Below are positions 5,670 to 7,011 of a DNA stretch of 7,011 nucleotides, in pieces; within the stretch, counting starts at the first letter, position 1; each line of letters begins with the position of its first letter. The notes under the pieces were generated by a model that was not told the origin of the DNA, searched no databases, and saw only the letters and a list, made by a program, of their open reading frames with translations. The stretch spans positions 1 through 7,011 of the forward strand of contig JAFGNY010000047.1 of NCBI GenBank assembly GCA_016926765.1. The letters run 5' to 3'. The DNA comes from Bacteroidales bacterium (GTDB lineage: Bacteria > Bacteroidota > Bacteroidia > Bacteroidales > FEN-979). A program made the translations under genes and the position numbers.

Positions 5670-7011
5670 CTACCATCCCTTCCGTAGCTTTACTTTCGCC
5701 TCTTCAGCATTCAGAACATCACTACAGCTCTCAAAATCAACTGATTCAATGCGATCATAGCGCAACTCAAACGGGTTGCGTTCGGGAACGGCGTTGATGA
5801 TCTCTTCGGCTTGCTTCCGGTTGCCGATGGCTACTTCAACCCACACATCTTCCAGTATATCGGGGATTTGCCCGAACATGTTGCGGATATTTTCCAGCCG
5901 TTGGGAAAGTAACTGATGAACCCGGTCCTCGACGGAACCGGCGTAACGCATGTTGTACACCCAAACTTCGTCCCTGTTCTGGCCGATCCGTTGAATTCGT
6001 CCTTTCCGTTGTTCCAATCTGGTGGGGTTCCACGGAAGGTCAATGTTGATGAGGGTTCCCAGCCGTTGCAGGTTCAGCCCCTCGCTGGCGCTGTCAGTTC
6101 CGAAAATCAGTTTTATCTCTCCCGATTGGACAGCATGTTTGATCTCCTCTTTCGCACATAACCTGAAATCGTTCTGAAACCATATTCCCGATCTGGCGCC
6201 TCCTGCATATACAGCGATTTGTATTCCTGGATGATCCATGGCAATCATCGACGAAAAATAGCGGACCGTATCAAAATACTGCGAAAATACGATGCACCCC
6301 CGTTCGATCCAACTTTTCTCAAACAATAACTCCTTCAACCGGTCCGCCTTGGGGTCGCGCTCCTGGTTTAACTCAAGTTGCCGGATCAGTCGCCGGAGGA
6401 TCTCCTTTTCATGATCGGTGATCCTGGCGCTGATGCCGGTCATTGGAACCTCAGATCCTTTTTCTTTGGCATCCTCATTCCGGTCTTCATCTTCGTCTTC
6501 CTCGCTCCAAAACTCTTCAGGACTTTCATTTCCCATCAGTTTGAATGCGGTCAGCTTTCCGGCTTCGATACTGCTTCCCAAGCGGCGCAAGAGCAAGGTA
6601 CGCATGAATCCGGCCGATTTCATGATGGCCCCCAACGCCTGGCAAAACTCCTCGGCTGTCTGATAAGCATCGGCTAAATATCCGGGCAGGAGTATGGCAT
6701 CCCCGTCACCTTCGCCAAACAACCGGACGGATACTTTTTTCAGGTATGGTTCATGGGTTGCCGGGTCGAGCGTCTCCTCCAGAAACGACCGGGTGCGCCG
6801 GATGATGTGCCGTAAAAATGGATTATTACGGGTAAAAAACGATTCAAGCGATTCGAGTTTATTCCTGTCCCAGGGCTTCAAATCCCGAAACTGATCACCC
6901 GTCATCTGGTAATCGACGGGTTTCATCCCTGCCTGCCGGCGGAGATGTCCCCAAATCCGGTCGTCTTCATATTCTGGCGGAAAGGGGTCGCGCATCCAGT
7001 CCCAGCGGTCG
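5670..7011 (-). CDS. SNF2-family helicase, C-terminal half; DrmD-like (partial, cut by window edge)
   Basis: The reading frame is open to the right edge of the window (DRWDW precedes the Met at 6995), so this is the C-terminal 446 residues of a larger protein. It contains the second RecA-like domain of a superfamily 2 helicase of the SNF2 group. Counted from the Met at 6995, the motifs are: motif IV region CIVFSQYFDTVRYFSSM (234-250), motif V GTDSASEGLNLQ (299-310) and motif VI WNPTRLEQRKGRIQRIGQ (322-339), with the two arginines of R-x-x-R-x-G-Q. The Walker A and DExx motifs must lie outside the window. Upstream of these, RTRSFLEETLDPATHEPYL (68-85), RLFGEGDGDAILLPGYLADAY (91-111) and LLLRRLGSSIEAG (134-146) resemble the middle region of DISARM DrmD helicases, as I remember them. 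An acidic insert (SEEDEDEDRNEDAK, about 164-177) separates that region from domain 2. Such helicases are ATP-driven DNA translocases in phage defence; other helicases of the HepA/RapA type are the alternative. The gene ends 85 bases before the cassette start. Confidence 0.8.
   Translation of the reverse strand, partial: DRWDWMRDPFPPEYEDDRIWGHLRRQAGMKPVDYQMTGDQFRDLKPWDRNKLESLESFFTRNNPFLRHIIRRTRSFLEETLDPATHEPYLKKVSVRLFGEGDGDAILLPGYLADAYQTAEEFCQALGAIMKSAGFMRTLLLRRLGSSIEAGKLTAFKLMGNESPEEFWSEEDEDEDRNEDAKEKGSEVPMTGISARITDHEKEILRRLIRQLELNQERDPKADRLKELLFEKSWIERGCIVFSQYFDTVRYFSSMIAMDHPGIQIAVYAGGARSGIWFQNDFRLCAKEEIKHAVQSGEIKLIFGTDSASEGLNLQRLGTLINIDLPWNPTRLEQRKGRIQRIGQNRDEVWVYNMRYAGSVEDRVHQLLSQRLENIRNMFGQIPDILEDVWVEVAIGNRKQAEEIINAVPERNPFELRYDRIESVDFESCSDVLNAEEAKVKLRKGW

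Noticed and set aside
6378..6677. 99-codon open frame on the plus strand with a hydrophobic stretch
   Set aside because: It is antisense to the helicase. The hydrophobic and Ser/Phe-rich residues are the mirror of the acidic insert and neighbouring codons.

Overview
The window looks like a chromosomal piece of a Bacteroidota bacterium. The strongest evidence is a secreted protein at 678-2474 with a signal peptide and a type IX secretion (Por) C-terminal sorting domain, a system essentially confined to that phylum. A textbook Bacteroidota promoter (TTG, 19 bases, TACTTTTG) stands before the gene at 162-620, and none of the start codons has a Shine-Dalgarno-like sequence. I cannot assign a genus.

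Layout: 1-2474 is a housekeeping or envelope-type block, all on the minus strand. It holds the N-terminus of a small membrane protein (1-120, cut by the window edge), a secreted NTF2-like/lumazine-binding-like protein (162-620) and the large T9SS cargo protein (678-2474). A 244-base divergent intergenic region (2475-2718) separates it from a more AT-rich accessory block. On the plus strand this block holds a PD-(D/E)XK nuclease-family gene (2719-3504), whose C-terminal part continues in the +1 frame to 3706, so the gene is frameshifted. Facing it on the minus strand is a very tight three-gene cassette (5584 down to 3747, gaps of 9 and 2 bases). All three cassette proteins are uncharacterised; the second and third resemble widespread conserved hypothetical families. 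The window ends in the C-terminal half of a large SNF2-type helicase (5670 to beyond 7011, minus strand), which resembles the DrmD helicase of DISARM phage defence.

Interpretation: 2.5-7.0 kb has the look of a defence or accessory island, with a SNF2 helicase, a PD-(D/E)XK nuclease and a compact operon of unknown genes of different base composition. The least explained and most interesting element is the three-gene cassette. The C-terminus of its first protein has a beta-beta-beta-alpha pattern that I compare, tentatively, with the COMM domain. No rRNA, tRNA, CRISPR array, insertion sequence or convincing terminator was seen, and there is no gene-free stretch longer than 300 bases.
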